Source: Lates calcarifer (lineage: Eukaryota > Chordata > Actinopteri > Centropomidae). Taken from it: a stretch of DNA of 64,000 bases. Positions 38,501-50,819 of this stretch are shown in pieces; within the stretch, counting starts at the first letter, position 1; every line of letters begins with the position of its first letter. The stretch covers positions 22,627,173 to 22,691,172 of the forward strand of contig NC_066853.1 in assembly GCF_001640805.2 (NCBI RefSeq), in the 5' to 3' direction. The notes below the pieces were generated by a model. That model made no database searches, was not told the origin of the DNA, and saw nothing but the letters and a program-made list of their open reading frames with translations. The position numbers were made by a program, and so were the translations under genes.

Positions 38501-40525
38501 GAGCTGAATTACAGGGAAAACACAATCCTAAAAAAGTAAAGGTTATCAGCATTGACAGTAATTGATGTTATCACTAGTATATAAGTGATGATTTTAATAG
38601 ACATTGTTAATGTTAGACTCAACATGTAGATCTTCTTTACACTGTTTTTCTTTTTTTATTGAAAAAAATACTCTATTACTACAACAACATAGTATTGATG
38701 TTGCTCTGGTACACACACCAGGTTGTATATCATATACATGACTATACATCTAGAAAAGGGGTTTACATGTCATAGCATTCTAGTGTCCAGATAACAGCTA
38801 ATACATAATTTGATGTGTTTGATTTGATATTTTCACGCACAAATACATGACCAGAATACCCACAAGTTGTCAGCCTGTAATACAACTCAATGGTAAAAGT
38901 GTAAGCCATCATCTGGGCGTGATGTCAAGTGTGGTCTGTAAGCACCCACTCAGTCCTGAGAAAAGGTCTAATCAAGCAAAATAATTGAAACCACCTGTGT
39001 TTGTGTCCAGTGAGTATCTTGGGGCTTGGGTCTTTCACTTTCTTCATGTATATATACCTCTCTGTCTTTTAGATGGTGTTTTCCCAGGATCGGCATGAGG
39101 ATGTGTTGGACCTGTGTCTGGTCCAATTTGAACCAGACTCTTCAGAGTACATCAGGGTAATATGACACTGAGCTTCTTGTTATTTTGACCTGATCACCAG
39201 CCGCACTGAAATCTGCAGAACGCATAGAGTCTGTTCAACCATGAAATTTCCCACGTCAGTCTCTGTATTTTCTTTGGGCCATCTGATAGAGAGTGTAAAA
39301 TGGAAAGAGAAGGTGGATTGGAAGTTTCTGAATTTCATGTGAAGAGCACTGTGCTGAATATCTACAAAAAAGGAGAAAATCACCATGAAGTCTGAACTGA
39401 ATCTCTTTTTTTTGTATGTGACTTGTATTTAGTTCCATGCAGTTACTTATGAGGACTTGGAAAAGCATGGAAAATACGGGCTGCTGCGCTCCACCAGACA
39501 CTTTGGAGGCATGGCCTGGTATCTGGTCAAAGCTCGCAGGATAGATGGGCTCATAGTGGACATGTTGAAGAGAGAGCTGTGAGCATATCTGACTTGAATA
39601 TTTTTGTTGGCTCTTTTAAACATGATTTTAAATTGAGCAGGGTCACACCTTTATTGCTGACAAAGAGCTCTGACCTAAGCCCCTGGTGTGTGTGTGTGTG
39701 TGTGTGTGTGCCTGTGTGTCTGTGTGTGTTTCCAGGCTTCAGGATGCCGTGAGTCTAGTGAGTCTGTTCCACATGGTCCACCCCCACAGTGAGTCAGCCC
39801 TGGAAGCTGCCAGTCTGCAGGCCACTGGCATCGACCTGCTGAAGGTGAGAACAACTCACCTCTGAGCAGAGACATTAGCTGACTCCTCCTTTTTTACACT
39901 TTTATTCATTTAGCTCTGTTTACGTAAAACATTTCCATTTGATCCTGACATTGGCCAGGTCATAAGTTGTGTCCCCGAGGCACTGGGGTACATCAGCAGT
40001 CAGTGAGGCTCTTGAGAGGTCAAGTCAGGGCTGTCTCATCTAAGGTTTCCTGTGTGAGAGGCTTGGGTTTTTCTCCAGCGTGGGAACTGGGGGGCCCGGG
40101 TTAGGACACATCAGGTCTTATTAGTGCCCACAGCCCCTTGGCCTTGAAGCAGTGGGGAAGGACATTGAGAATGACAGCCATTTAATGTGAAAGGTTAGCA
40201 GCGGGAGTCACAGGTGTGTGTCTGTCTGATAGAGTCACTGTCACGCAGGGCCTCTCATTTAGTCACAGTTGATTGTGGAGCACTTTCTAAGCTGTGTTTT
40301 TCAAGCCCACCACTAAAACAATTAATACTATGACTGTAGTCTTGGAACATTTTAATACACAGCCCCCACCTCAAAGTAAGTGGTGACCTTTTTCTCCTCC
40401 ATTTTGCTGACCTCTGACCCTTGTTCCTGCAGATCTATGCCCAGAAGGAGTCCCAGAGGTCAGGCTACATTGAGCTGGCCCTGCAGGCATATGAAGAGGT
40501 GGCTGCTGAAGACTCCGCTGCTTGA
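35576..40525 (+). CDS. mrps22: Mitochondrial ribosomal protein S22 (mS22)
   Basis: Component of the small subunit of the mitochondrial ribosome, imported into the matrix. Eight coding exons join in frame: 35576-35702, 36568-36716, 36806-36970, 37378-37521, 39073-39156, 39433-39578, 39736-39844, 40433-40525, giving 338 aa against 360 in human. Residues 1-38 are rich in Arg, Ser and Leu with no acidic residue, as expected of a matrix-targeting presequence. Conserved stretches include '[20 protein letters not shown]' in exon 2, '[20 protein letters not shown]' in exon 3, '[18 protein letters not shown]' in exon 4 and '[16 protein letters not shown]' in exon 6. The first ATG lies in a good context (AACATGG) and heads the presequence. 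All introns are GT-AG. It is convergent with copb2. Exon 7 has a TG-rich 3' splice-site region. The protein appears intact. Confidence 0.95.
39683..39735 (+). promoter_or_regulatory. TG-repeat 3' splice-site tract of mrps22 exon 7
   Basis: (TG)n of about 12 units at 39688-39710, then CCTGTGTGTCTGTGTGTGTTTCCAG-type sequence running into the acceptor at 39735. The usual pyrimidine tract is short (TTTCC). UG repeats next to a weak tract are known binding sites for TDP-43 and CELF proteins, as in CFTR exon 9. Confidence 0.5.
39880..40400. promoter_or_regulatory. Candidate regulatory element in mrps22 intron 7
   Basis: Most of this intron is non-repetitive, mixed-composition sequence, unlike the AT-rich introns 1, 3 and 4. 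It contains TGGCCTTGA at 40139-40147, the reverse complement of the NR5A1-type site TCAAGGCCA, and homeodomain-type AATTAATA at about 40320. In mammals conserved FOXL2-controlling elements lie in MRPS22 introns, which makes this the first place to look for their fish counterpart. One 9-base site can arise by chance in a window of this size. Confidence 0.35.
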
Positions 40526-41768
40526 AAGACATGCCCCTAGATATAAATACACAGATTCATCCACAAGGAGGACCACTAACCATTTCCTGAAGGACATTCT
40601 GAAATTGCCCTCCATATTTAAGATACAATTGCATATACTGTACTATATGATTTGGAACTGGTAAAGTCATCAATTCATGTAGAGGAATTATCTGTGTGTG
40701 TTACATTTGAACACTGAGTCAGTTCTGAAGTGTCAAGTTAAATGATGTACATAACAAAATGAAGCAACATCTTTGTACCTGTATGATGTTTTGCTCGAGT
40801 AAAACAACTTGAGTTCTGTATAACATAGAAGACTTTATTGAGAGATGTGTATTTAATTCACTTATCAAGTCCACATACACAGTACCATCTTAGTTTACTG
40901 GAAAAACTAAAAGCAGCAGTATGTGTTGATCCTGGCTGTGAGAGGGAAACATACACCAGGATAGTAAGATGTCAAAATAAGACGAGAATACAGACACTGA
41001 GTGTAACTAAATGGGGGATTTGTCCTAGTCATTGGCTGGGTCAGGATTTTTGAATATGTTCTATTTATAGAAAATATGGCAAATAAAAGACACAGACAGT
41101 CTCGTCTTACATAGAAACCCTAACCTGATCTTGATGACTTAAGTCCAGAACTTCAAAAAATAAGAATCAAGAATTCCTCAATGGCTTTGATAACACCCTG
41201 ATCAACAGTGGTATTATATGAGGTATGAGGGAGAAGAGGAAGTACTAAGAGTGACTCATTATTTTATGCTGTAAACTGATAACACTTAAAAGAGTATTCT
41301 AAGTTAAGTAGTTTAGTACAAACTGTCTAGATGGCAGATAAATTGTCTAAAAGTGTTGTGTAAACAAAGCCACGCTCATCAGCCTCAGCTGGAAATGTTT
41401 GCATAGACTGCAATGTACAGCATCCCATATTTCATATATTACATACACACCTCCTATTTCTTATTATAACTTCTCCTTATACCCATTAACTTCCCTTTCA
41501 AATTGTCATTGACCACATTCAGAAAGGTCTGCAGTTGAAATAAAGTCTGGAAGTACTGCAGTAACACTAATCCTGTAAGAATAAGAATTTAGTTATAGTA
41601 CATCTCAATATAAATATGACTATTTCAGCCTGCAACCAAAAAAGCAAATGCTTGTTAAAGAAGCTTAAAAGCCATATTAGTCTGTTGATAGCTTATCATG
41701 GTCCTAGAATACAGCTCTTTGTGTTGTTTGGTCACAAAAAAAAAACTGAAGAGTTTGGTTCTCTCCTA
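40526..41768. other. Convergent 3' UTRs of mrps22 and copb2
   Basis: No exon. The stop codons of the two genes are 1,243 bases apart. AGTAAA on the plus strand at 40798-40803 is a variant poly(A) signal for mrps22, followed by GT-rich sequence; AATAAA on the minus strand at 40834-40839 is a canonical signal for copb2. Cleavage 10-25 bases past each would place both ends near 40.81-40.83 kb. A canonical plus-strand AATAAA at 41082-41087 could give a longer mrps22 transcript overlapping copb2. Confidence 0.55.
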
Positions 41769-44700
41769 CTATTCATTTAAGAAATCCTCATCCAGGTTGA
41801 CATCTGTGGTGTCGACATCTTCCAAGTCAAAATTATCCAGATCCAGATCATCTAGGACCTAAAGGTAAAAAGGTATTCAGTCAAGAGGTGTGGTGTTCTG
41901 ATTCTGCATCAGGGCAGTAACACATTTATATCTACATACAAATATAGATTTAATATTAGTGAATGCTGCAGGCTTTCAAACATCTTTACCTCCTCATTCA
42001 TTTCCACCCCAAGGTCCTCTGCTGGTTCTTCAGTTCCCTTAGCACCTGTCTCCTCCTCCACTATGTTGCCCTCTGTGGGAGTTGCTGCTGGGGATAAAAC
42101 CTCTGGCTCAGCCTTTAGAGGCACATGAGGCTCTAGGTTGTCCTCAGGCTTCACTGGGAGTGCTGCTGACTGTCCCTTTTGTTCTGGTTCTTGTGCTGGG
42201 TCTGGCTTTAATACTGGCATTGTGTCTTCAAGTGGGTCTAGCAGTGGGTCAAGGACAAACTCTGGAGAAGCCTGGACTTGGACAGGCACATCCAGCACTG
42301 AACTGTTGGTGTTTTCGAAGGAGATGAGCTCCTCCACTGCTACAGCTGATGGTGCTGATTCCAAAACAACTTCCTTAGTAACAGGGGTTCCTTCTGCTGC
42401 TGCTGTGTCTGTATCTACGGGGGGCGGTGCATCTGAAGAGATTACATCGGTTTCCAGTTCGTCATAAACAGGCATCTCCCAAGCTGCTGCAGATTCTGGT
42501 GCTATTGCATCAGCATCAACTGTTAGAGCAGTGGTAACTAGGATATCCTGTGTTGCTATGGCTTTTGTTGCCATTGTCTCACTTGGTGCTTCTTCTGTTA
42601 CAATTATGGTTTCTATTGCTGTCTCGACAAGACATGTTTCAGAATCACAGGCAGCAGGTACAGCATCAGCTGTTGGAGACATTTCCTGAACATCCTCCTC
42701 AACTGAAGATATGATTTCTTCTACAGGTCCAGACTGCAACATCTCTGGCTCTTTGGGACTAATCTCTATTGTGGACTCTTCCTCTACAGAGACTGAGGCC
42801 TCCTCTAATTTAGTAGTGGTGTCTTCCTTTATTGCCACCACATCTGGTTCAAATGCAACCACCTCAGAGGATGCGAATTCTGCTTGTTTCAGCTCAACAT
42901 GGTCTTCTGTCACAGTGATAGGAAGAGGGGAAGCTGCTGTTGGACTTGATTCCTCTTCTGCTGATGAAACAGGATCAGACATCTTCTGCTTTAGTGGAAT
43001 GGGCTCCTCCATCACTGTTGCTTCAGGATGTCCCGGTTCTGTTGCTGCCTCCACTGTGAAGCTTTCATTCCTGCTTTCCATCACCTCCTGTATAGAACAC
43101 ACAGAATGACATTCCACTGTAAAGCAACTATAATCAATACCTTTACATTTGCAATGGTTTATGACAACTTTTACGTAAGGGGTTGCTCATAGTGAACCCA
43201 CAGATTATTATCACCTGACTGTGCACTTCCTCTCAGCTCTCTGAAGCTTTATGACATTTTTCAGATCACTGTTTTCATTCTCTGGCCAACAACTTTAGGT
43301 TCACCATTCAGCCTCATTTCCAGATGCTGCAAGCAGCTGTTTTCAGGAGGAAAAAACTCTACAACACCTGCTCACCACCAAACAGCAGACAGTGTTAGTG
43401 GCTACATGAACATGGCAGAGCACTCAGTAGCTAAAGACCCAGATATTTTAAAGAAATATCTGGAGGTATAGGATTTGCAGTAATGTACATTTAATGTTGC
43501 TGGGTAGCCAGCAACACAACTCCAAATGAATGCTAATGTTACTCAGTATCTACTGGATGTGTAAATGGGAAGCTTTGTAATATGTCAGTGCTGTGTTCTG
43601 TTGCTCCCAAGTGCTCACAAAAAGTAGTTACTGCAGGTTTAAGTAGCTTCTATTCAGTCTCAAACAAAGAAAAATAAATTTAAAAAAAGAAATCCTCTGG
43701 TAGCTGTTTCAGATCCATTTATTAATTCAGTAACTGCATACATTTACATAATGTGTCTTTTATGTTGTGCAGCTTTATTCAGAAATGGCACAACATTTAT
43801 GGAAGACTAACCAATGCTTGTGCAATATTTGGCACCTGAGCCACAAGGGGGAGCACTAGCACTGTTAAGAACAGCTCAAGAAGTTAACTTGGGACTCATC
43901 AACCAGTCTGCCACGGCTCTTTTCACAGATTTTTCACTGTGCCGTGTTTATTAAACTCACTGTTTACATTGTGCATAAGAGATGATAACTACATGATAAA
44001 TGTATTACAGTTTTCTAATTTGGCAGAGGATGATGTTCATTTAATCACTCTGTGTGTTTTACCTTGCACTGCTGCAGCCTTTATGTTAATCTGATGGCAT
44101 TAAGTACAGACTTGTGTCATGTTGAGAGTGATACTGAAATGTTGCTAGGCCTGACTGACACAGGCTAGGATTCTGGTCCTCACCTCTGGTTCTCTGACCT
44201 CCTCACTGGACACAAAACCTGCAGATTCCTCCAGAACATTGCGGTCCTCATTTGGCTGAAAAGTAAAGAAACAGGTGACCTCGAACAGATATTCGATTGA
44301 TACTTTAAGTATGGACAGGAATACATAATTTGAAGTAGTGCACTGTATAAATGCACTACTTCGTGTATTTAAGTAATTACACTTCCTTTGACTTCCACTG
44401 ACCATGATGAGTAGGTATTCTGCGGCAGGCCTGACCCTGACATGAGTCTCCTTCAGGTACTGCTCAGCCAGCAGGGCTTGCTGGAGGCCAGGGAACAGGT
44501 TGCTGTACTGGGTGGGGTCAGCCAGAGCATCTGCTGCCTTCTGGTTGACCTTGGACAGACTCTCCTTCCACAGCTTCACCACCCTGGAGGAAGAGAAACA
44601 TATACAGCTCACCAGTGATGCATAATGTATATATAAAGGGATATGGATATTCCCGTTATGAAAAAGTTTGGGAAACCGCATCATTTTCCTACTGATTTTG

Positions 44701-47700
44701 ACCTTGGAAAACTTTAATCCTCTGGGAAACAAAAAAACATTTTTATTACTGACACAGCCAGTTCACTGGAGTATAACACTCAGGCATATGCTGTACACTC
44801 AATAGAGATAGCTCTACCTTGACACATGGCTGGGCAGATATGTTCTTGCCAAGAATGCAGCCTCTGGCAACCGATCTGTTTTGATGAGAAGGTCCAGACA
44901 TTTGTCCAATCTGGGAAAATACACAAAAATTGTGATGAAATAAATAAATAAAATAAACAAGTACAGTATTAAAACAAGCCCAAACAGCTCCTTTCCCCTC
45001 CACACACTCACCGTCCTTGCAAGAAGTATGTGAGGAAGGCCACATTGGTCTTTCCATCCCTCTCTGCCCCCTCGGCCAGTTTGCCCACCATGTCGGTGTT
45101 GCCTGAGGCAGTGGCCAGCAGCAATAATCCCCCATAATCCTGTGCTTGGTGCAGACACTCCTGGGCCAGGCTAAACTGGCACTTTGTAGTCGCGAGCTCT
45201 GCCAGCTGCTTCCATTTCTGCTCTGACTGGAGCCCCCACATGCCAATGTGCCAAATACACAGGAGAGAGGATTATCACAGGAGGAAAACCATGAGCCTCC
45301 ACAACAATACAGTGTGAGGCAGTTCATAGGAGATGCCAGGGTTGTTACTCACCCTGTCAGACTTGTTACGGGAAAAATGACTGATTCTACATACATTACC
45401 CTGCATATTACATGGCCAATGATTAAAACAATTCTATTATATTTATATACATTAATTTAATTTTATTATTATAAAAGCCAATTTGCAAAGTTCTGATAAT
45501 GATTAATGTCAGAATGTGTGTTTTGTAGTCAACTAAGCTTTAAAATAATACACAGGAAAATTTTGCTCAAACATGGGTCATTCTTCAGAGCTGCAACAAC
45601 AGGAAACCTTAGCAGCATATTTAGCTCCTTGACATTAACATCTGTACATGTTAGTGACAGCCATGGATTGCCATGAAATTTTATAAGGATGGTTTGGTGA
45701 TCCCCTGACCTTTCCTCTGTGCCACTCTGAGTTTGACATTTGTGGTTTTGAGAGAAATAACTCAACTGGATGAATTTCCAAACATGGCTAGTTCCAGCAA
45801 AACTAATGTCATCCCCATCAATCTCAGCTGTATGTTTTCCATACTAAGATGCTTAATGAGTAAATATGGTAAACTCAACCTGCTAAAACATCAGCATGCT
45901 AGCATTTTCACTGTGAGAATGTTCGCATGTTGACCTTAGCTTTTAGGACAAAGGACTGTGCATAAACACAGCCTCACAGAAGCACTAGCCTGCCTGCAGA
46001 CTCTTGTTTCTGTATGCATTTATGTGTGCTCTGACCTCTGCCTCCGAGGCCAGTTGGTAGGCTATCTTGAGCTCTCCCAGCTGCAGAGCGAGTTCAAACT
46101 TGTGCTCTGGGTCTGTGGACACAGCCAGGGCCTGCTGTCTGAAACCCTAAACAACACAAGAAAACACACTATAAACATTTAATTCGATGTATTCTTCCCT
46201 GTAAAGCACAGCTGCCAACGGTAGATATGTGAAACTATGAGAAAGTGAAGAGGTGAAGTGGTAAAAGAGACTGTGTGAGAAGCAAAACCATTCCCTGCAT
46301 AAATCTATTTCAGAAGAACAACACAAAAATTCTGCTGAGAGGTTTTACTCCATCTGGCTGCCTGATGTTCTGTAAATTATGCATTCATTCAAATCCTGAA
46401 TTTATTGTCATTTCAAGCAAAGAGAAAAGCACAGAGATGGACATGGAGTTCCAAGGGCAAAATATGGAAGGCAATCATACCTGTTTCTCCAAGAAGTGGG
46501 CCACCCTGGTTCTCTGTTCTTTTGGGATTGTGGGTAGAACCTTGTCAGCTGTACTGAAGTCCCTCCTCATCACAGCTGTCTGGTATTCCAGCACAGAGAG
46601 CAGCAGGGAGTAGCTGATGATGTTCAGTTCTTTGTCTCCAAGGTAGAGACGGTCGTCCTTGGGGATATAACCCAGCAGGTACATTGTCCTACACCAGAAA
46701 AAGACCATTTTTAAGGCACATCTTTCAGAATATTTTATGGTATTTCTGATTTACTGAATAGAAGGGGATTGTATGAGAAAGGCAAACAGCATGTGACAGC
46801 AAGGTGGCTCCAGAAGCCACAGAGTAGATTTTCGTTGCTTGCCAAGGACATGGTTGTAATGTTGATTATGGCAGGGCACTGAGACACATTTATTTTGTGC
46901 TGCTGCCATACTTTATAAAGAAACCAAGATGGGTTTACTGGTACAGCTTTGCTAATTTTACATTTCTTAATGCATCGAACCTGTCCATGTGAGCAATGGT
47001 GATGATCTCTCCTCCAACATAATAGTTGAGTCTGTTAACAGAGCTGGTGTAGATGAAGCAGTCTCCCACCCATACTCCTGTCCTCACCACCTCCTGAACC
47101 TCTCCCAGCACCTAGACAGCAGGAAGTAGCAAAAAGGATACAAATAACCATTGGAAACAATAGTTAAAAAGAACTCACTTCCAACATAAGTCCTTTATAG
47201 ACAAGTCAAATTCCAAACATGTTACAGTGCACTGTGTGTTAGATTTATGAAAATGAATAAGCAGAAGCTATTCAAATTTAGTTTCTGCTTTTCCATCATG
47301 TGTATTAAGATTATGTTATGTTAGCTTATTTCCTGAAAATGTCTTTCAGGAAATACCATCAGAGTCTCTGACCTCAAAGGCATCCTCTATGCCATCTTCA
47401 GACATCTCTTCGTTCGATTCCAGGGCTGCTGACGCTTTCTCTGGCAGATAGTGTAGCACAAAGAAAGATTCATCTGTAGCGATACACACCAGCTCTCCAG
47501 AGTCAGACCAAAGGATCTAAAGAAAGGAAGACAAAAGATTAATAGACTGTCGAAGCAGACAGAGTACTGGACATTGTAACAGCCATAAGAGTGGGACTCA
47601 CGTGTTTGGGCTGGATGTCGATTCGGCGGACAAGTGTGGCACTCTCCCAGTCGTAGAAGGCTAGGCCACTGTTTGACCTCACCCCCAGTAAGAAGCCACC

Positions 47701-50700
47701 AAAGATACCTGTGGGACAAGAGGACACTATGCATTACACACAAACTCACACATATACATACTGTATGCACACAAAGATAGAACATTAAGCTCACCTTCAG
47801 CCCCAAAGTCAGGTTTAAAAGCCTTCTTCTCTTTAAAGTTCTTAAAGATTTTGACCATACTGTTGCCTTCCCTTATAGCATACCTGTAAATACAGTGTAG
47901 ACAGTTAAATATAATGTAGCTGACCACATTGGAGAGTGGAGTTAATGACACTTATTACATATATTGTATAATTATGACTGGTTAAAGGAATATTTGACAC
48001 TTTGAGACATACAAATCAAAGCCATAGCACTTTCATGACTGTAGAGTAAATTTCTACAGCCAGCTGGCAATTAGCTCAGCAGGTGTAGCGTAGCATAAAG
48101 ACTGGAAGTAAGGAGAAATAGCTAGCTCTGTCCAAAACACAGACTAACAGCATCTCACTAATTAATATATGTCATTTGTGGGCAGTTTTTTGAACACTGG
48201 ACTGAGCCAGGCTAGCTTTTTCCTCCTGGTCCCAGTGTTTATGCTAAGCTAAGATATACCACCTGCTGATATGAGAGACATAATATCAATCTTCTCATCC
48301 AAGGCTTCCCAAGAAAGCCAATTTGTATCCCAAAATGTCACTACACTATTCCTTTAAGGTGTTTAGGACTTACTGTGAGGAGTCATGTGCCCAGACAAAC
48401 TCTTGAGCTGAACCAAAGCTCTTGTTCCTCAGGGCCATGGCGGTGTAGATGATATACTCCCCATCTCCACAGACCACTACAAACCTACAAATACACAAGG
48501 ATACACGCATGCATATATTTATATAAAATTATAGTTTGAAATTTAAAACAAGGATGATACCCACAATTCTCCCCTCAAATGAAGTATTATTTGTTTGGTT
48601 TTCTCTCACATTCAGTAAGTGTTTGAATATGAACAGTGCTCTCAGTGTCTCACCTCCCGTTGGGGCTGTGCTGGATGGTCTGGGGGTAGATCTCACAGCT
48701 TCCCATGTCTTTAACACCAAGCGGCAGCCTCTCTCCGTCCCTGATCTCAGCCTCTCCCATGGCCTTCAGGTTGGCCTGCTGCACTTCAGAATGTCGAGCC
48801 CACATGACCTTCCCACTGGAGTCCATCGACATGGCCGGCTCCTCCCGACCCAGCTGAGAGGGACAGGAAAAAGAAACCAGAAGATGAGGAGCAAGACATG
48901 AAAAAAAAAAGAAGAAAATGGTGTAAAGGAATGCAATGATGCCGCTATATACTCCAGTTGAGGTTACATTATTTGGCTGTCCATAGCTGCTGTTGAGGAT
49001 AGAGAGGTCATGTCATCTATTTCCTCTGGGTTTTGTAGGTATTAACAAGCCAAAGTGTTTATAATTTAGTTAAAATTAAAAGTTAACGTTCAATATTCTG
49101 TGAACACTAGACTACTAATTTCTAAGTCAGTGGTTCCCAGCTGCAGTCTTTTGGCCCCCAGTGACAAATAAGAAGCCTCCACAGTGTATGCTAAGAGCGC
49201 AAAGTCTATGACCCTTGACCTTTTTAGTTTCTTAGAAATTCAGTCATCTGCCTCAGGAATTGGGGGTTATTCCACCCTTTAAAACACTACTTAATACTGA
49301 TGAAAATATAAGGAATAATAACACTGCTCAAACAAGTATACTTTGATGATGATGCTGCCTTCATCATAGCCCAAAGCCACGCTGTTGGAGCCAGGCTGGC
49401 CACATATACACCACACCCTCTCCATGCCATAGTTGAGTGTGTTTTCTAATCGGTAGGTGTTGGAGTGCCACACTCGAACTGTGCCTGAGGAAACAAAGAG
49501 CTCACATTGAGCAAAGGTGCTGTACATATTTTGGGCTGTAGTTTTGATGTGTGTGTGTGTGTAGTTTTCACAACCCACCATCTTCAGAGCCTGTGAGGAT
49601 GATTGGAAGCTCGGGGTGGAAGCTGACACAAGTCACATTCTGGGCGTGACCCTCCAGGGTCTGAACACAGGTTTTGTTCTGGTAGATAAAGACAGACAGC
49701 ACATGTACTCATTACAGAATGTCACTGACAATACTGTAGTAGGCTTTTTATACCATAACTGCTCATGTGTGTATGTGTATGTAAATATATAACACTGAAA
49801 AATGTGTGCACATGTTATCTTCATGTTATGGCTCATTTCAGCATTTTAGATATTAAAAATATGTTTAACAAATATGACACTTTGGGTACAGGTCAGAACA
49901 CTAAATGATGACCCGTAGACAAATTTTTGAAAACATTGCATCACATTGCAGAAATACATTCTTGTTACTACTTTCACTAACCACCACTTCTGCTGTCTTT
50001 ACATGTATATGGGATGAAAACCATGTGAGGTTCACTGGATATGTATAGCTTGTTTATGGAATCACTTGAAATATAAGAGCACAGGCTCACAGCAAACATA
50101 TAATTTTGGGATAAATTAATTATTGGCTCTTGATTGAAAGATGTGTGCGCACTGTTCTACAACTAAACAAAATAAATAAAGACAAATTCACTAGGTATAG
50201 CGGAATAGTAAAATGATTGTTATCACGTAAGAGCCAGTAAACAAACTGTTTTACTGTTACAGGATATTGAACAAAAGAAAACAAAGTCCAGTGTGTGATT
50301 AGGTACCTGATAATCCCAGATCTTGACAAGGCGATCATCAGCCCCTGATATAAGGTAGGGCTTGTCTCCTCCACTGTAGTAGTCAATACAGTTCACTCCC
50401 TTCTCATGACCCTCCAAAGTGAAGTTAGGAGTCTTGGAGCCAAGCTGCCACACCTACCACAGGCAGAGTAGCAACATGCTGAAGGAGAGTGTGTATGGGA
50501 GTGTTTCTAACACTGAACAACCTCTGACAGTTCAGTATATAACGAGTAGTAGAGTGATTAACAGGTATTTGCTGTTATCTTTTAAATGGTCTAAGAACAT
50601 AAGATGGTAGTTTTTCTCAAGATTGAAACCACATTTCCCACAATCCTGTCTGTGACAATAATGTCCTTGCCTCTCCCTTTTTTTCACTTTTACATTCATT

Positions 50701-50786
50701 TAAACAGGAAGAACAACACCTCCTTCAGTTTGTGCCCTGCAGCAATTTCTCTTTGTGTGTTGAAATGTTTACGTGTGTCTGTGAAT

Positions 50787-50819
<33 letters not shown>

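Noticed and set aside
42082..43109. Plus-strand open frames of 81-132 codons
   Set aside because: They are antisense shadows of copb2 exon 21; their Ser-rich text mirrors the Glu/Ala/Thr codons of the true frame.
50628..50645. ZNF143-like text ACCACATTTCCCACAATC in copb2 intron 5
   Set aside because: One core mismatch and no promoter context; such words are frequent in fish repeats.
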